This document shows positions 42,031-50,482 of a DNA stretch of 64,000 nucleotides, one piece after another. Below the pieces are notes generated by a model that searched no databases, was not told the origin of the DNA, and saw only the letters and a program-made list of their open reading frames with translations. Numbering within the stretch: position 1 is the stretch's first letter; every line of letters starts with the position of its first letter. The position numbers and the translations under genes are program-made. Origin of the DNA: Bacillota bacterium (GTDB taxonomy: Bacteria; Bacillota; Clostridia; Christensenellales; SZUA-584); contig JAEWQS010000040.1 of NCBI GenBank assembly GCA_023399095.1, forward strand, positions 7,882 through 71,881, read 5' to 3'.

Positions 42031-42052
42031 ATGCGCTTAAGTTGAATATTTT

Positions 42053-42081
42053 TTTATAACTAATTAAACCTTTAATTGTAA
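42053..42081 (-). promoter_or_regulatory. sigma-A promoter for cheR
   Basis: Minus-strand TTACAA (42081-42076), 17 bp and TATAAA (42058-42053), downstream of the cheW terminator. Confidence 0.6.
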
Positions 42082-42095
42082 TCTCCAAATTAGAT

Positions 42096-42124
42096 AAAAA
42101 TCCGGCATAATTTGCCGGTTTTTA
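42096..42124. terminator. terminator after cheW
   Basis: CCGGCA-TAATT-TGCCGG (42102-42118) is flanked by an A run and a T run and works on either strand. It lies 12 bp after the cheW stop codon. Confidence 0.75.
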
Positions 42125-42135
42125 TCGTGTTTATG

Positions 42136-42627
42136 CTATTCGACATCCCCGATCTCCTGCACCTCTTGTTCGTCAAAAAGCTTTTTGCAGTCAAGCAGCA
42201 ATGTCACTTCATCACCGATCTTTCCGATGCCCCGAATATATCGGTTTCGGATACCCGATTTATAGCTTGGCGGCGGCGAAATATCCTCATCCTCAATGGT
42301 GAGAACCTCAGCCACCTTGTCCACAATCAGTCCGACAATCATTTCCTGTGTATCCACAACAACGATACATGTCCGATCGTCATATTCGATGGACTCTTTG
42401 TTGAATTTAAGCCGCATGTCGATAACAGGGATGATCTTTCCGCGCAGATTGATGATTCCCTTGATGTATTCCGCCACTTCGGGTATCTTTGTGATCTGCT
42501 GCAAACCGATGATCTCTGTAACGTATTCAATCTCGATGCCATAAATCTCTTCGCCGAGATTAAATGTTAGAAATCTGCCGTGCTGCGTATCCTCTTCCTG
42601 TTCGAACAGTTCGTTTTCCAGGTTCAT
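42136..42627 (-). CDS. cheW: chemotaxis coupling protein CheW
   Basis: A 163-residue CheW: FLTFNLGEEIYGIEIEYVTEIIG, then LRGKIIPVIDMRLKF, and VDKVAEVLTI. It bridges receptors and CheA. It is the last gene of the fliK2-fliD group; a terminator follows. Confidence 0.95.
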   Translation of the reverse strand: MNLENELFEQEEDTQHGRFLTFNLGEEIYGIEIEYVTEIIGLQQITKIPEVAEYIKGIINLRGKIIPVIDMRLKFNKESIEYDDRTCIVVVDTQEMIVGLIVDKVAEVLTIEDEDISPPPSYKSGIRNRYIRGIGKIGDEVTLLLDCKKLFDEQEVQEIGDVE

Positions 42628-42685
42628 CGTATTCTCCTCCTCTTATATATGTGAAGTCTGTCCATTTATTTTCTGTAAAGTGCAT

Positions 42686-43138
42686 CTATAAAAACAGATC
42701 CACCAACATCCCCCGTATATCGTCCACCATTTGCAGCAGGCGTATATTGTCCCGCTGATCGGAGAGTATCTCCCTTGCCAGTTCTTCAAGCTTCTGATTG
42801 ACGCTTCGAATTACTAAAAAAACCTTGTGCCGGCCTCTTGCGTCAAACACGTTCGATTTGATACAGGCAAAAGCGTTGCTGGCCGTTTCACCAAGCAGCT
42901 CCCCGATAAGCATCCTATATTCCTGAAGCGCCTTAATATCGGCTTTTTCCTTTATCTTTTCCCCCTGCTTATAGATCTTTTCCTGAAGATCAGCAAGGTA
43001 ACGTTGATACTGAGTTTCATTGAGGGTGGTTAATTGACGAAAAAAAGCCGTATCACGGCCAGCGGCAGTCCGTCTGTCCGCCGCCACATAACGTTCTTTA
43101 TTATCTGCCGAAATATGGTTGATGTCCGTTACTTTCAT
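42686..43138 (-). CDS. YaaR family protein (DUF327)
   Basis: A 150-residue helical protein fitting DUF327/YaaR: FRQLTTLNETQYQRYLADLQEKIYKQGEKIKEKADIKALQEYRMLIGELL, then VFDARGRHKVFLVIRSVNQKLEELAREIL, in pattern. Members are commonly found in Firmicutes; function unknown. Presence in the middle of this unit suggests a flagellar or chemotaxis link. Confidence 0.8.
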   Translation of the reverse strand: MKVTDINHISADNKERYVAADRRTAAGRDTAFFRQLTTLNETQYQRYLADLQEKIYKQGEKIKEKADIKALQEYRMLIGELLGETASNAFACIKSNVFDARGRHKVFLVIRSVNQKLEELAREILSDQRDNIRLLQMVDDIRGMLVDLFL

Positions 43139-43161
43139 TAATTGTCTCCACCCGGAAAAGC

Positions 43162-43581
43162 CTACTTCTGTTCATCAAAGTAAAACGCTTCATTCATTTT
43201 GTTGGCTTTTTGGTATTGCCCGATCCCTTTCTTTTGCTGGTTCAAGCTGCGTATCTGCACCCTGTATTGGTCAATCTTATTCTGTGCCAATGCAGTGTTT
43301 TGCTCATCGATTTTCAATATCTCTTGTATGATGTCGCGGGACTGCTGCTTGAGCAATTTCACCTGTTCATCTTCAATTTCGCTCATTTGCCTTTCTATTT
43401 TCGTAAATGCATCGATTTTTTTGATGATATCTTCTCGTTGCTGCAAGCCATCCACAAACGCATCGACATCATCTGCTTCCAGCAATTCTGCAAATTCCTT
43501 AGTTATATCGCGCATTTTCGTGAGCAATTCTTTTTTTTGTTCTAAAAGACCTAAAAGATTCTCACGATCCCGTGTACTCAT
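43162..43581 (-). CDS. FliT/FlgN-like flagellar export chaperone
   Basis: A 139-residue, almost wholly helical, highly charged protein (LLGLLEQKKELLTKMRDITKEFAELL...). It has no detectable motif beyond the coiled-coil FlgN/FliT pattern. It overlaps fliS by 4 bp and follows fliD-fliS, exactly where FliT, the FliD chaperone, is encoded elsewhere. Function is inferred from position and fold. Confidence 0.68.
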   Translation of the reverse strand: MSTRDRENLLGLLEQKKELLTKMRDITKEFAELLEADDVDAFVDGLQQREDIIKKIDAFTKIERQMSEIEDEQVKLLKQQSRDIIQEILKIDEQNTALAQNKIDQYRVQIRSLNQQKKGIGQYQKANKMNEAFYFDEQK

Positions 43582-43985
43582 TCGCCTTCCTGTCCTGCGG
43601 CATATAAGCCGCCTTTGTTTTCATTATGCACCTGTTCCCAAGCATCGCGCAAGCTGGTTAATATTCCCAAAAGCGGCTCAATGCCATCCGCCTGCTTCGA
43701 TGCGTTAATACTGTTGATCTGATGATGAGCAAACTCGTAAATATTGAGCAGATCCTGCGCGATACCGTAGCTTAAATCAAGACCCATCATAAGCTCCATC
43801 ACAATGTCCTGCGCATTTTGAAGATGTTCATTTGCCGCCTCTGCATCCTTGTCGCCAATGGCGATTTCCGCCTGACGGAGCTTCTTTATCAAACCGTTAT
43901 AAAGCATGATCACAAGCTCCATCGGATTCGCCATCATGACGTTATGTTTTTTATATTGTTGATATGAATTCTTCATAGCGCTCAT
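43578..43985 (-). CDS. fliS: flagellin export chaperone FliS
   Basis: A 135-residue FliS: NSYQQYKKHNVMMANPMELVIMLYNGLIKKLRQAEIAI, then IVMELMMGLDLSYGIAQDLLNIYEFAHHQI, in pattern. It binds the flagellin C-terminus and prevents early polymerisation. AAGGAG is 9 bp before the ATG. Confidence 0.95.
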   Translation of the reverse strand: MSAMKNSYQQYKKHNVMMANPMELVIMLYNGLIKKLRQAEIAIGDKDAEAANEHLQNAQDIVMELMMGLDLSYGIAQDLLNIYEFAHHQINSINASKQADGIEPLLGILTSLRDAWEQVHNENKGGLYAAGQEGE

Positions 43986-44016
43986 TTCTCTTTGCTCCTT
44001 AATATTTCCTTCTTAG

Positions 44017-45537
44017 TTATGAATTCATCGAGGAGAACATCGATGAAAGCCAGCTCGACTGGCTGTTTAGCGAGGCCAGCGCCGATTCCATTCTGCTGAA
44101 TCTTATATATAACGCTTCTTCCCTTACAGACATCTTGTCTTCAAGTATCTCCACGCGATCCTTGGAATCCGAAATCTGATCATCCAATGTCGAGAGCGAT
44201 ACATCTGTGGCTTTCTTTGTATAGTCCAACAGCGAATCTGATATGCGAACCATCAGACCTGACTCTTTGAACTTGGTTGCATCATCCTCAGAACCGGATA
44301 CTTGTGTAAACATTCTTGTGACCGCATCAGGATTGTTTTCCAAGGCCTTGCGAAGCTTGTCCTTGTTAAGCGTGATCTTTGCGCCGTCAGCGTACGCTCC
44401 AGTGGTCAGACCAATATCAGATAAGGACATGCCCGTTCCCTCAACCTTTGTATAAAGCGCACTTCTGACTTTGGTCAGCAATACTGAAATACCCGAATCG
44501 TTGCGGAGCAAGCCGCTCATGGCTTGTTTCTCCCATTTTTCAATATCAGAATCGGACATCGCTTCTTTCTGCGCATCTGTAAGCGGCGTATAAGACCGAT
44601 ACACATCTTCGCCGATTTTATCTTGAAGCTTGCCGATCAGCTCATTATAAGAATCGACAAACGCGGAGATTTTATCGACGGTGGTGTCCACATTCTTATC
44701 CACCATAAAGGATATCGGCTGTGACTCAGGCGATTCATCTTTGAGCGTATATGTGATGCCGTCGATCGTAAACGTGTTGCTGGATCTGACCACATCATAG
44801 CCATTGATTTTTAGCTCCGCGTCCTGTCCGTTCTTGGTTTGTTCTGCTATGCCAAACGCACTGTCAGTCGCGGAGAAAGCGTTGCCCGATGTATTGACAA
44901 TTTTTATTTCGCTTGCGCTTCCCGTGGTGTTGGCTGTCATCGTAAAGCCCTTTGATAAACTGCTGTAGCTGATTTTCACACCTGCGCCCGATGCGTTGAT
45001 CTGGCTCATCATGTCGTTTAATAGCGTGTCCTCTGAGAAGGTAAAATCCTTGCCGTTAATCGAGAACTTGATCTCGCGGTTGACATCAAACGTCAGAGGC
45101 GTATTAAAGCTTAAGTCTTTAAGCGCTGTGTCTTTGCTGATATCTGTCGAAAAGAGATTTGAACTCGTTAACTGGGCCGCTTCCGCAAGCTTCGTGATGC
45201 TGTTGATCGTCACTTTACCTGCAACCGCGGACGAGCCTGCGCTCACCGTCACCGCATTCGTTTCTGTCAGCATTGTAACGTCAAACGAACTGTATGCCGA
45301 TGCAGACATCATGTTCGTATTCGGGCTGAGCACACTCAAATTCTTTTCACGGAACGACTTCATCAAAGAATTGATCTCTCGCAGCGCATCCGCTTTCCAC
45401 TGCAGCTTGGTCGTCGCTCGATTCTGCTTGTCCAGACGCGACTGGTCCACCTGCAGCATGTTCTTGACAAGCGTATCGATATCAAGACCGGACGCCAATC
45501 CGGTGACGCGATTCGTTGTGACTGGATTTATAGCCAT
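44017..45537 (-). CDS. fliD: flagellar filament cap protein FliD
   Basis: A 506-residue cap protein: N-terminal FliD_N (GLASGLDIDTLVKNMLQVDQSRLDKQNRATTKLQWKADALREINSLMKSFREKNL in pattern) and C-terminal FliD_C with the closing coiled coil (DSKDRVEILEDKMSVREEALYIRFSRMESALASLNSQSSWLSSMF in pattern). It caps the filament and inserts flagellin subunits. Confidence 0.96.
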   Translation of the reverse strand: MAINPVTTNRVTGLASGLDIDTLVKNMLQVDQSRLDKQNRATTKLQWKADALREINSLMKSFREKNLSVLSPNTNMMSASAYSSFDVTMLTETNAVTVSAGSSAVAGKVTINSITKLAEAAQLTSSNLFSTDISKDTALKDLSFNTPLTFDVNREIKFSINGKDFTFSEDTLLNDMMSQINASGAGVKISYSSLSKGFTMTANTTGSASEIKIVNTSGNAFSATDSAFGIAEQTKNGQDAELKINGYDVVRSSNTFTIDGITYTLKDESPESQPISFMVDKNVDTTVDKISAFVDSYNELIGKLQDKIGEDVYRSYTPLTDAQKEAMSDSDIEKWEKQAMSGLLRNDSGISVLLTKVRSALYTKVEGTGMSLSDIGLTTGAYADGAKITLNKDKLRKALENNPDAVTRMFTQVSGSEDDATKFKESGLMVRISDSLLDYTKKATDVSLSTLDDQISDSKDRVEILEDKMSVREEALYIRFSRMESALASLNSQSSWLSSMFSSMNS

Positions 45538-45573
45538 GTTCTGGCACCTCCTGTTATCCGACTAAGAATTGAT

Positions 45574-46488
45574 TTATGCATGAGCAAAGTAAGAAACCTT
45601 TGGTAAACTCTTATTGTAAATCGACGTGATCGGCTTATAATTCGTGAGAATGCGCCCGGCTTGGGCGATCGTCACGCCGCGTTCTTGATTATACTGGCCA
45701 TCCTTCGAGGGACACACAACCTGCACATGTCCATGTCCTGTCTTCTTAAAAGCCGTGACCACCGGCCTGCCCTGATTGGCAAGCGTCTGCGCCTGCTCCG
45801 GCGTCACTTCAAACCAACCGTAGTCACTGCCTTGCTCGTGCAGCCAGTTGTAAATGCTGTTTGCCGACATCTCTCTTGCGCCCTTGGTATCGGGATACGT
45901 TCTGGGCGCTCCCGTCTCGGCATCAACATAATGCGGTATCTCCGCGCCCATCGCACTGGTCACATCCCACAAGAAGATGTTGCAGTATGTATCGCCATGG
46001 CCTTTCTTGTTAACCGCGTAACGCGGGTTTGTCTCTACCGCAAACTGATCAATCACCTGGCGGTAAAGCGCTGCCGACCGGTTACTTTCGTTGCTTGTAA
46101 TCGCTGGTGTGCACGATTTGGACGCTGCAACAGGCGTCACCGCCGTTCCTGTATAATTTGACTGTACACCATATGCAGACGATGCGGCCCGGTATAGCGC
46201 TGTCGATGGGGTTGACCCTTTACTGTCCAAGGCGCTGCCAAGGCTCGACATGGCTATTCCGGAATTGCCGCTCAGCAATGACAGCAAAAGCAGACTGGTC
46301 ATATTGCTGCCCAACCCGGAAAACGAACCTGCTGACTCGCTTGACTGGGCGCTGCCGCCCAAGGTCTCAAGCATCTGAGCCGAAAGCATGCTTGAAAACA
46401 AGCTTGTGACGCTCTCCGCTTTGCTGCTGTTCTTGTTCAATAAACGAAGCATCGCTGTTTGTGCGGTATCAATGCTGTTTACAGACAT
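45574..46488 (-). CDS. papain-like cysteine peptidase/amidase candidate in the fliD unit
   Basis: A 304-residue protein I cannot place in a named family. The first 150 residues are S/A/T/L-rich and probably disordered (SVTSLFSSMLSAQMLETLGGSAQSS). The second half is globular: GHGDTYCNIFLWDVTSAMGAEIPHYVD with Cys169, and TAFKKTGHGHVQVV with His252 and His254 in a Gly-His-Gly-His setting, followed by a beta strand and an acidic region. The order Cys-then-His, at the start of a helix and in a strand, fits an NlpC/P60- or CHAP-like amidase. No signal peptide is present. It lies between the flhB paralog and fliD, so export by the flagellar system and wall cutting are plausible; both are inference. 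ATG 46488 is preferred over a GTG three codons earlier. Confidence 0.62.
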   Translation of the reverse strand: MSVNSIDTAQTAMLRLLNKNSSKAESVTSLFSSMLSAQMLETLGGSAQSSESAGSFSGLGSNMTSLLLLSLLSGNSGIAMSSLGSALDSKGSTPSTALYRAASSAYGVQSNYTGTAVTPVAASKSCTPAITSNESNRSAALYRQVIDQFAVETNPRYAVNKKGHGDTYCNIFLWDVTSAMGAEIPHYVDAETGAPRTYPDTKGAREMSANSIYNWLHEQGSDYGWFEVTPEQAQTLANQGRPVVTAFKKTGHGHVQVVCPSKDGQYNQERGVTIAQAGRILTNYKPITSIYNKSLPKVSYFAHA

Positions 46489-46522
46489 TTTCTTCACCTT
46501 TGCATATGTCTATATATCTATA

Positions 46523-46834
46523 TCAACCCAATTTATCCAATCCAAACCGCGAACCGTACTTTGCATCCATATTGTTTACAAATACAAGTATCTCCGCGAC
46601 CACCTTATAGAGCTCTTCGGGAATCTCGTCTCCCACACTCATCTTTTGAAGAACTCCCGACAGCTTTTGATCCTGAACAACCTGAACGCTGTTTTCGCGG
46701 GCTTCTTCTACCATCCGCTGGGCAACATACCCCTTGCCCAATGCCACGATGAAAGGGGCGCTGTCTTCCTGTGCATTATATTTTAGCGCCGCGGCCTCGG
46801 TCAATTGCTGATCTTTGTCCTTATCCTGTGTCAT
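46523..46834 (-). CDS. FlhB C-terminal-domain paralog (YlqH-like)
   Basis: A 103-residue soluble protein equivalent only to the cytoplasmic domain of FlhB (AALKYNAQEDSAPFIVALGKGYVAQRMVEEARENSVQVVQDQKLSGVLQKMSVGDEIPEELYKVVAEILVFV in pattern). The NPTH cleavage site is absent. Similar stand-alone proteins (YlqH in Bacillus, FlhX elsewhere) can in part replace the FlhB C-terminus. It overlaps the FliK-like gene by 4 bp, as ylqG-ylqH pair in Bacillus. Confidence 0.85.
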   Translation of the reverse strand: MTQDKDKDQQLTEAAALKYNAQEDSAPFIVALGKGYVAQRMVEEARENSVQVVQDQKLSGVLQKMSVGDEIPEELYKVVAEILVFVNNMDAKYGSRFGLDKLG

Positions 46835-48675
46835 ATCCTCACATCCACATTTCCCGCGCTGCCGCCCGTTTCCTTCTCGAGACGGTTTTCGGCATTCAGC
46901 ACCATCGTACGAGCCGTTAATGGCTTCACACTCACGCCTGCAAGATGATAACCCGTTTCATTAATCGTTTGCTCAAGGCGCGCCGAGTCTGCCTTCATTT
47001 CATCGCTTAGACGCATATCCTCAATATTAAACTCAACGCTTAGGCTCTTGCCGTTTGTCTTTATCAGCGTTTCCACACGGCCCATATACTGCGTATCAAG
47101 ACCGAGAAGTATCAATATATTCTCCGGATCCACCGTCTTCTTGCCGCTGCGGTATCGATATACGTACAACTCGGCGGCTGTTTGCTGCTGCGGACCTGAT
47201 TGCAAGGGTATTTGATAGCAATCGAATCGCCTGACCTCGTTCATCATTGACATCTGTTTCTCTATCTGGTCAAACTTTGCTGCTACCGTTTCCTTAACTG
47301 TATTATCGGTATGTTCAATCAAAACCTTTAGCTCTTTTATCTGCTCCGGAAGCTCCTGAACGGCCTTTTTTAAGTGTACCGCCAGTTCGTCTGCGTCTTC
47401 GAGGTTTACAAACATGGCGAGCGCTTTACTCGTTATTTGCTCCGGCATTTCTTTTGGCGTTGCGGCGATTTTTTGCTGCTCCAGTATTTGGGCAGCCTTA
47501 TCTGCTGTGCCTGCAGCAGGCATCTTGATGCTTTGCGCTTCATTGAGCGGAGCGTTCGTTCTTGCCGTTAAATCTGTATCCAGTGTTGTCTCCGGTGCAG
47601 ATGTGTGCAGGACTGCATGAGGGTTTTCGGCAGCATTTGCTGATAGCGCCCCTGCATTTGCCGACTGAGAAACGGCTTGCGGATTCGCTTGGTTCGCAGG
47701 CGCGGCCTGACCATCGGTATTTTGGATCTGCGCTGCCGGTTGCGTTATCGCCTGAGCAGGCTCTGCATGAGGCGCAGCGGCATTCGTCAATGCGTTTTCA
47801 GCGGGTGCTGTCTGCCCGACACTTTGGCCTGCCGCCGTGGTCTCCTGTGTGGCAGGCTGCAATATGGTCTGTGTTTCGGCTGGTGTCTGCGATCCGGTCA
47901 GCGTTACTCTCACTGTATCAGTCTGCATTACCTCATTTGCGAGAGCCGCACTGACCTTTGCGGCACCGTCCGGAGTTTGAACGAGGTCAGCGGTTTGTGA
48001 TGACATAGCGCGGGGTGTCTGTGCGTCCGTTGAAACCACAGCTTGCGCCAAGGAATCGGTACTCATCACAGGCTGTGCTGTTTGCGTCATAGATATGGTA
48101 TTCGCCGCAGGCTGCATCGTCTGCGCTGTGGGTGCCAAAGAGCCTGCTTGTTCCTTACCTATATCGAAACTATGAATCAACTCTGTCAGCAGTGTGGTCA
48201 CAGCTGTCATACCCTTAGCCATTTGCGAAACCGTTTCTATGTTTTCAGCGCTGCCGGTAATCCCGTGTTTCGAAAGAAACGCCGCTGCTTTGGGGTCTGC
48301 GCCCGGGTTGTTTTTCAGCATGACAAGCGTATTATGCAGCGCCTGTGCACGAGCCGAATGGTTTTGGGTTGTCAGTGTCTTCAAGTCATCCGCTTCCGAT
48401 CCAAAAGGCATCTGACGCGAGATATCAAGCACACGGAGCACAATACGCCCTCCGCTCGTGTCGTCTACCACTGTTTCCACATAGTCTCCGACGGAAACAG
48501 CAATATCGCTCATGAGCTTGGCTGTCAGCACTGCGCCGCCTTCCTGATTCTTCAAAAAAACCTGATCGCCCTTTAATTCCGTCACCTCGGCAACAAGAAT
48601 ATCTCCCTGCGTCAATCCCTGCCGCTGGGGACTTTCCGTTATGCTTTTGGGCATTCCTACGTGTTCAACTCTCAT
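46831..48675 (-). CDS. second FliK-like protein (YlqG-like)
   Basis: A 614-residue protein: a beta-rich N-terminal domain (about 1-85, with GDILVAEVTELKGDQVFLKNQEGG), a long A/Q/T-rich repeat-like centre (about 180-390) and a C-terminal Flg_hook domain (LILLGLDTQYMGRVETLIKTNGKSLSVEF... and NETGYHLAGVSVK). It shares only the last domain with FliK at 12664-14133. It is paired with the FlhB C-terminal paralog, so a hook-length or substrate-switch role in concert with it is likely. It starts the minus-strand unit that runs through fliD. Confidence 0.8.
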   Translation of the reverse strand: MRVEHVGMPKSITESPQRQGLTQGDILVAEVTELKGDQVFLKNQEGGAVLTAKLMSDIAVSVGDYVETVVDDTSGGRIVLRVLDISRQMPFGSEADDLKTLTTQNHSARAQALHNTLVMLKNNPGADPKAAAFLSKHGITGSAENIETVSQMAKGMTAVTTLLTELIHSFDIGKEQAGSLAPTAQTMQPAANTISMTQTAQPVMSTDSLAQAVVSTDAQTPRAMSSQTADLVQTPDGAAKVSAALANEVMQTDTVRVTLTGSQTPAETQTILQPATQETTAAGQSVGQTAPAENALTNAAAPHAEPAQAITQPAAQIQNTDGQAAPANQANPQAVSQSANAGALSANAAENPHAVLHTSAPETTLDTDLTARTNAPLNEAQSIKMPAAGTADKAAQILEQQKIAATPKEMPEQITSKALAMFVNLEDADELAVHLKKAVQELPEQIKELKVLIEHTDNTVKETVAAKFDQIEKQMSMMNEVRRFDCYQIPLQSGPQQQTAAELYVYRYRSGKKTVDPENILILLGLDTQYMGRVETLIKTNGKSLSVEFNIEDMRLSDEMKADSARLEQTINETGYHLAGVSVKPLTARTMVLNAENRLEKETGGSAGNVDVRI

Positions 48676-48727
48676 TTTCTCTCGCCTTTTTCAAAAATTT
48701 TCGCATATTTTGCGTTTCTGTCGGTTT

Positions 48728-48829
48728 ATATCGGGTTATAATTGTAATGCGTCTATGTGTATGGCTTCTCTATAGTTATATATCGGATTTTTTAAAAAAG
48801 CTTAATAGGCTTATTGTTTAATTCGATAT
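48728..48829. promoter_or_regulatory. divergent sigma-28-like promoters
   Basis: The 231-bp gap between two divergent units holds sigma-28-type -10 boxes on both strands. Plus strand: TAAT (48803-48806), 15 bp, TTCGATAT (48822-48829), toward cheC. Minus strand: TAGA (48755-48752), 16 bp, CCCGATAT (48735-48728), toward the fliK-like gene, with another TCCGATAT at 48787-48780. All have one or two mismatches. Confidence 0.45.
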
Positions 48830-48906
48830 ATAAAATAGCCAGTAAAAATACAAGGCGTTTCTGATTTTGATATATATACCGAAAATACTACGTGAATGGA
48901 GCAACT

Positions 48907-49530
48907 ATGTTTAATCAAGGAGGGATACCAAGCGACCAGCTTGATTTTCTGAAAGAGCTGGAGAACATCGGCGCGGGACATGCAGCCACGGCGCTGGCGT
49001 CCATGCTCGGCCACGAAGTCAATATCAGCGTCCCTCACGCCCAGTTTTGCCCATATGAGCAAATCAGCGATATTCTTGATGGTCCGGAAACAGTGGTTGC
49101 CGGTCTGTTGGTGGGCATTTCAGACGATTTAGACGGCTATATACTGCTCGTGCTTAAGCGCGACGACGCGTATGAATTAACCAAAACAATTATCAGCCAG
49201 ATGGGTTGTGAGGTTGATGAGAGCGGCGAATTCAATGAGCTACAGGTTAGTGCTCTTAAGGAGTTGTCCAATATTCTCATTGGCTCATACCTCTCTGCTA
49301 TATCATCTCTGACCGGGCTTAGAATTGATGCATCCGTACCGGAGCTCGTTATGGATATGTCGGGCGCCGTATTAAATCTTCTTGTTTCGGCTTACGGTGA
49401 ATATGGTGACAATGTGCTTTTCATGGAAACAGAATTTATGGAAAGCGAACACAGCATTTTCGGTCATTTCTTTCTGATCCCGAATGTGGATTCCTACAAC
49501 CGGCTTATGGCACAAATGGGGTTGGCATGA
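48907..49530 (+). CDS. cheC: CheY-P phosphatase CheC
   Basis: A 207-residue CheC with both phosphatase motifs (DFLKELENIGAGHAATAL near residue 13, and SALKELSNILIGSYLSAIS near 112), each of the form D/S-x3-E-x2-N. CheC removes phosphate from CheY-P and is stimulated by CheD. ATG 48907 has GGAG 5 bp upstream; a GTG at 48892 is less likely. It overlaps cheD by 4 bp. Confidence 0.93.
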   Translation: MFNQGGIPSDQLDFLKELENIGAGHAATALASMLGHEVNISVPHAQFCPYEQISDILDGPETVVAGLLVGISDDLDGYILLVLKRDDAYELTKTIISQMGCEVDESGEFNELQVSALKELSNILIGSYLSAISSLTGLRIDASVPELVMDMSGAVLNLLVSAYGEYGDNVLFMETEFMESEHSIFGHFFLIPNVDSYNRLMAQMGLA

Positions 49531-50012
49531 GCATATTCACTATTGGGGTTGCGGAGCAAAAGATCGTCAATTCGCCGGACAAGCTTGTGACACTCGGGCT
49601 TGGTTCGTGTATAGGACTGGTTTTATACGACCCCATCGCAAAAATTGGCGGCATGGTGCACATTATGCTCCCCACCGCAACGGCTCATTCTACAGTCACT
49701 AACAGATTTAAATTTGCAGATACAGCCATCGTCGACATGATTGATCTGATGATGAAGACCGGGGCATCTCGCTTAAGACTCCGTTCCAAAATGGCAGGCG
49801 GGGCGCATATGTTTAAAACCTCGGGGGCGATTGATATCATGAATGTCGGTCAGAGGAATATAGCCATGTGCCGCAAAGTATTGGAGGAAAGCCGCATCAC
49901 TCTTGACGGCGAAGATACCGGTGGCAGCAGCGGGCGTTCCATCGAATTCTGCCCTGAAAGCTGCCAGCTTTCCATACGCACCGTGTCTCCCAAAGCTTTA
50001 CGTATTATTTAG
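49527..50012 (+). CDS. cheD: chemoreceptor glutamine deamidase CheD
   Basis: A 161-residue CheD: catalytic Cys in LGLGSCIGLVLYD, His in IGGMVHIMLP, and the T/S-containing motif following. It deamidates receptor glutamines and binds CheC. Translationally coupled to cheC. Confidence 0.95.
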   Translation: MSIFTIGVAEQKIVNSPDKLVTLGLGSCIGLVLYDPIAKIGGMVHIMLPTATAHSTVTNRFKFADTAIVDMIDLMMKTGASRLRLRSKMAGGAHMFKTSGAIDIMNVGQRNIAMCRKVLEESRITLDGEDTGGSSGRSIEFCPESCQLSIRTVSPKALRII

Positions 50013-50073
50013 CGCCGCTTGACGGCTAAGCTCAAAAAACTTAAACCGCTAAACAGGAGGTTACAAAAAAAAC

Positions 50074-50430
50074 ATGAAAAAGGTACTGATCGTCGACGAC
50101 GCAGCATTTATGAGGGTCTCCATTAAAAACATGCTTACCAAGAACGGATACGAAGTTATCGGTGAAGCTGAAAACGGAAAAATCGCCCTGCAAAAATATC
50201 AGGAATTGGGACCTGATGTCGTCACAATGGATATCACCATGCCGGAGATGGACGGCCTCACCAGCTTAAAGAAAATTCTTGAATTGGATCCGGGCGCCAA
50301 TATCGTCATGATCAGCGCTATGGGTCAGGAAAGCATGGTCAGAGAAGCGGTTCTTTCTGGCGCAAAGGGTTTCATCGTCAAGCCTTTCAAAGAAGATGTG
50401 ATTACTGCGGCGCTCAATAATCTGCCGTAA
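50074..50430 (+). CDS. cheY: chemotaxis response regulator CheY
   Basis: A 118-residue single-domain receiver: Asp8-Asp9, phospho-acceptor Asp53 in VVTMDITMPEMDG, Ser81, and Lys103 in VKPFK. Phosphorylated by CheA, it binds the FliM N-terminal peptide. AGGAGG precedes the ATG. Confidence 0.95.
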   Translation: MKKVLIVDDAAFMRVSIKNMLTKNGYEVIGEAENGKIALQKYQELGPDVVTMDITMPEMDGLTSLKKILELDPGANIVMISAMGQESMVREAVLSGAKGFIVKPFKEDVITAALNNLP

Positions 50431-50482
50431 TTTTATGCTTTCTGATTTAAGGGTCTAAACTTAAAAGAAGGGGGAAATTAAT

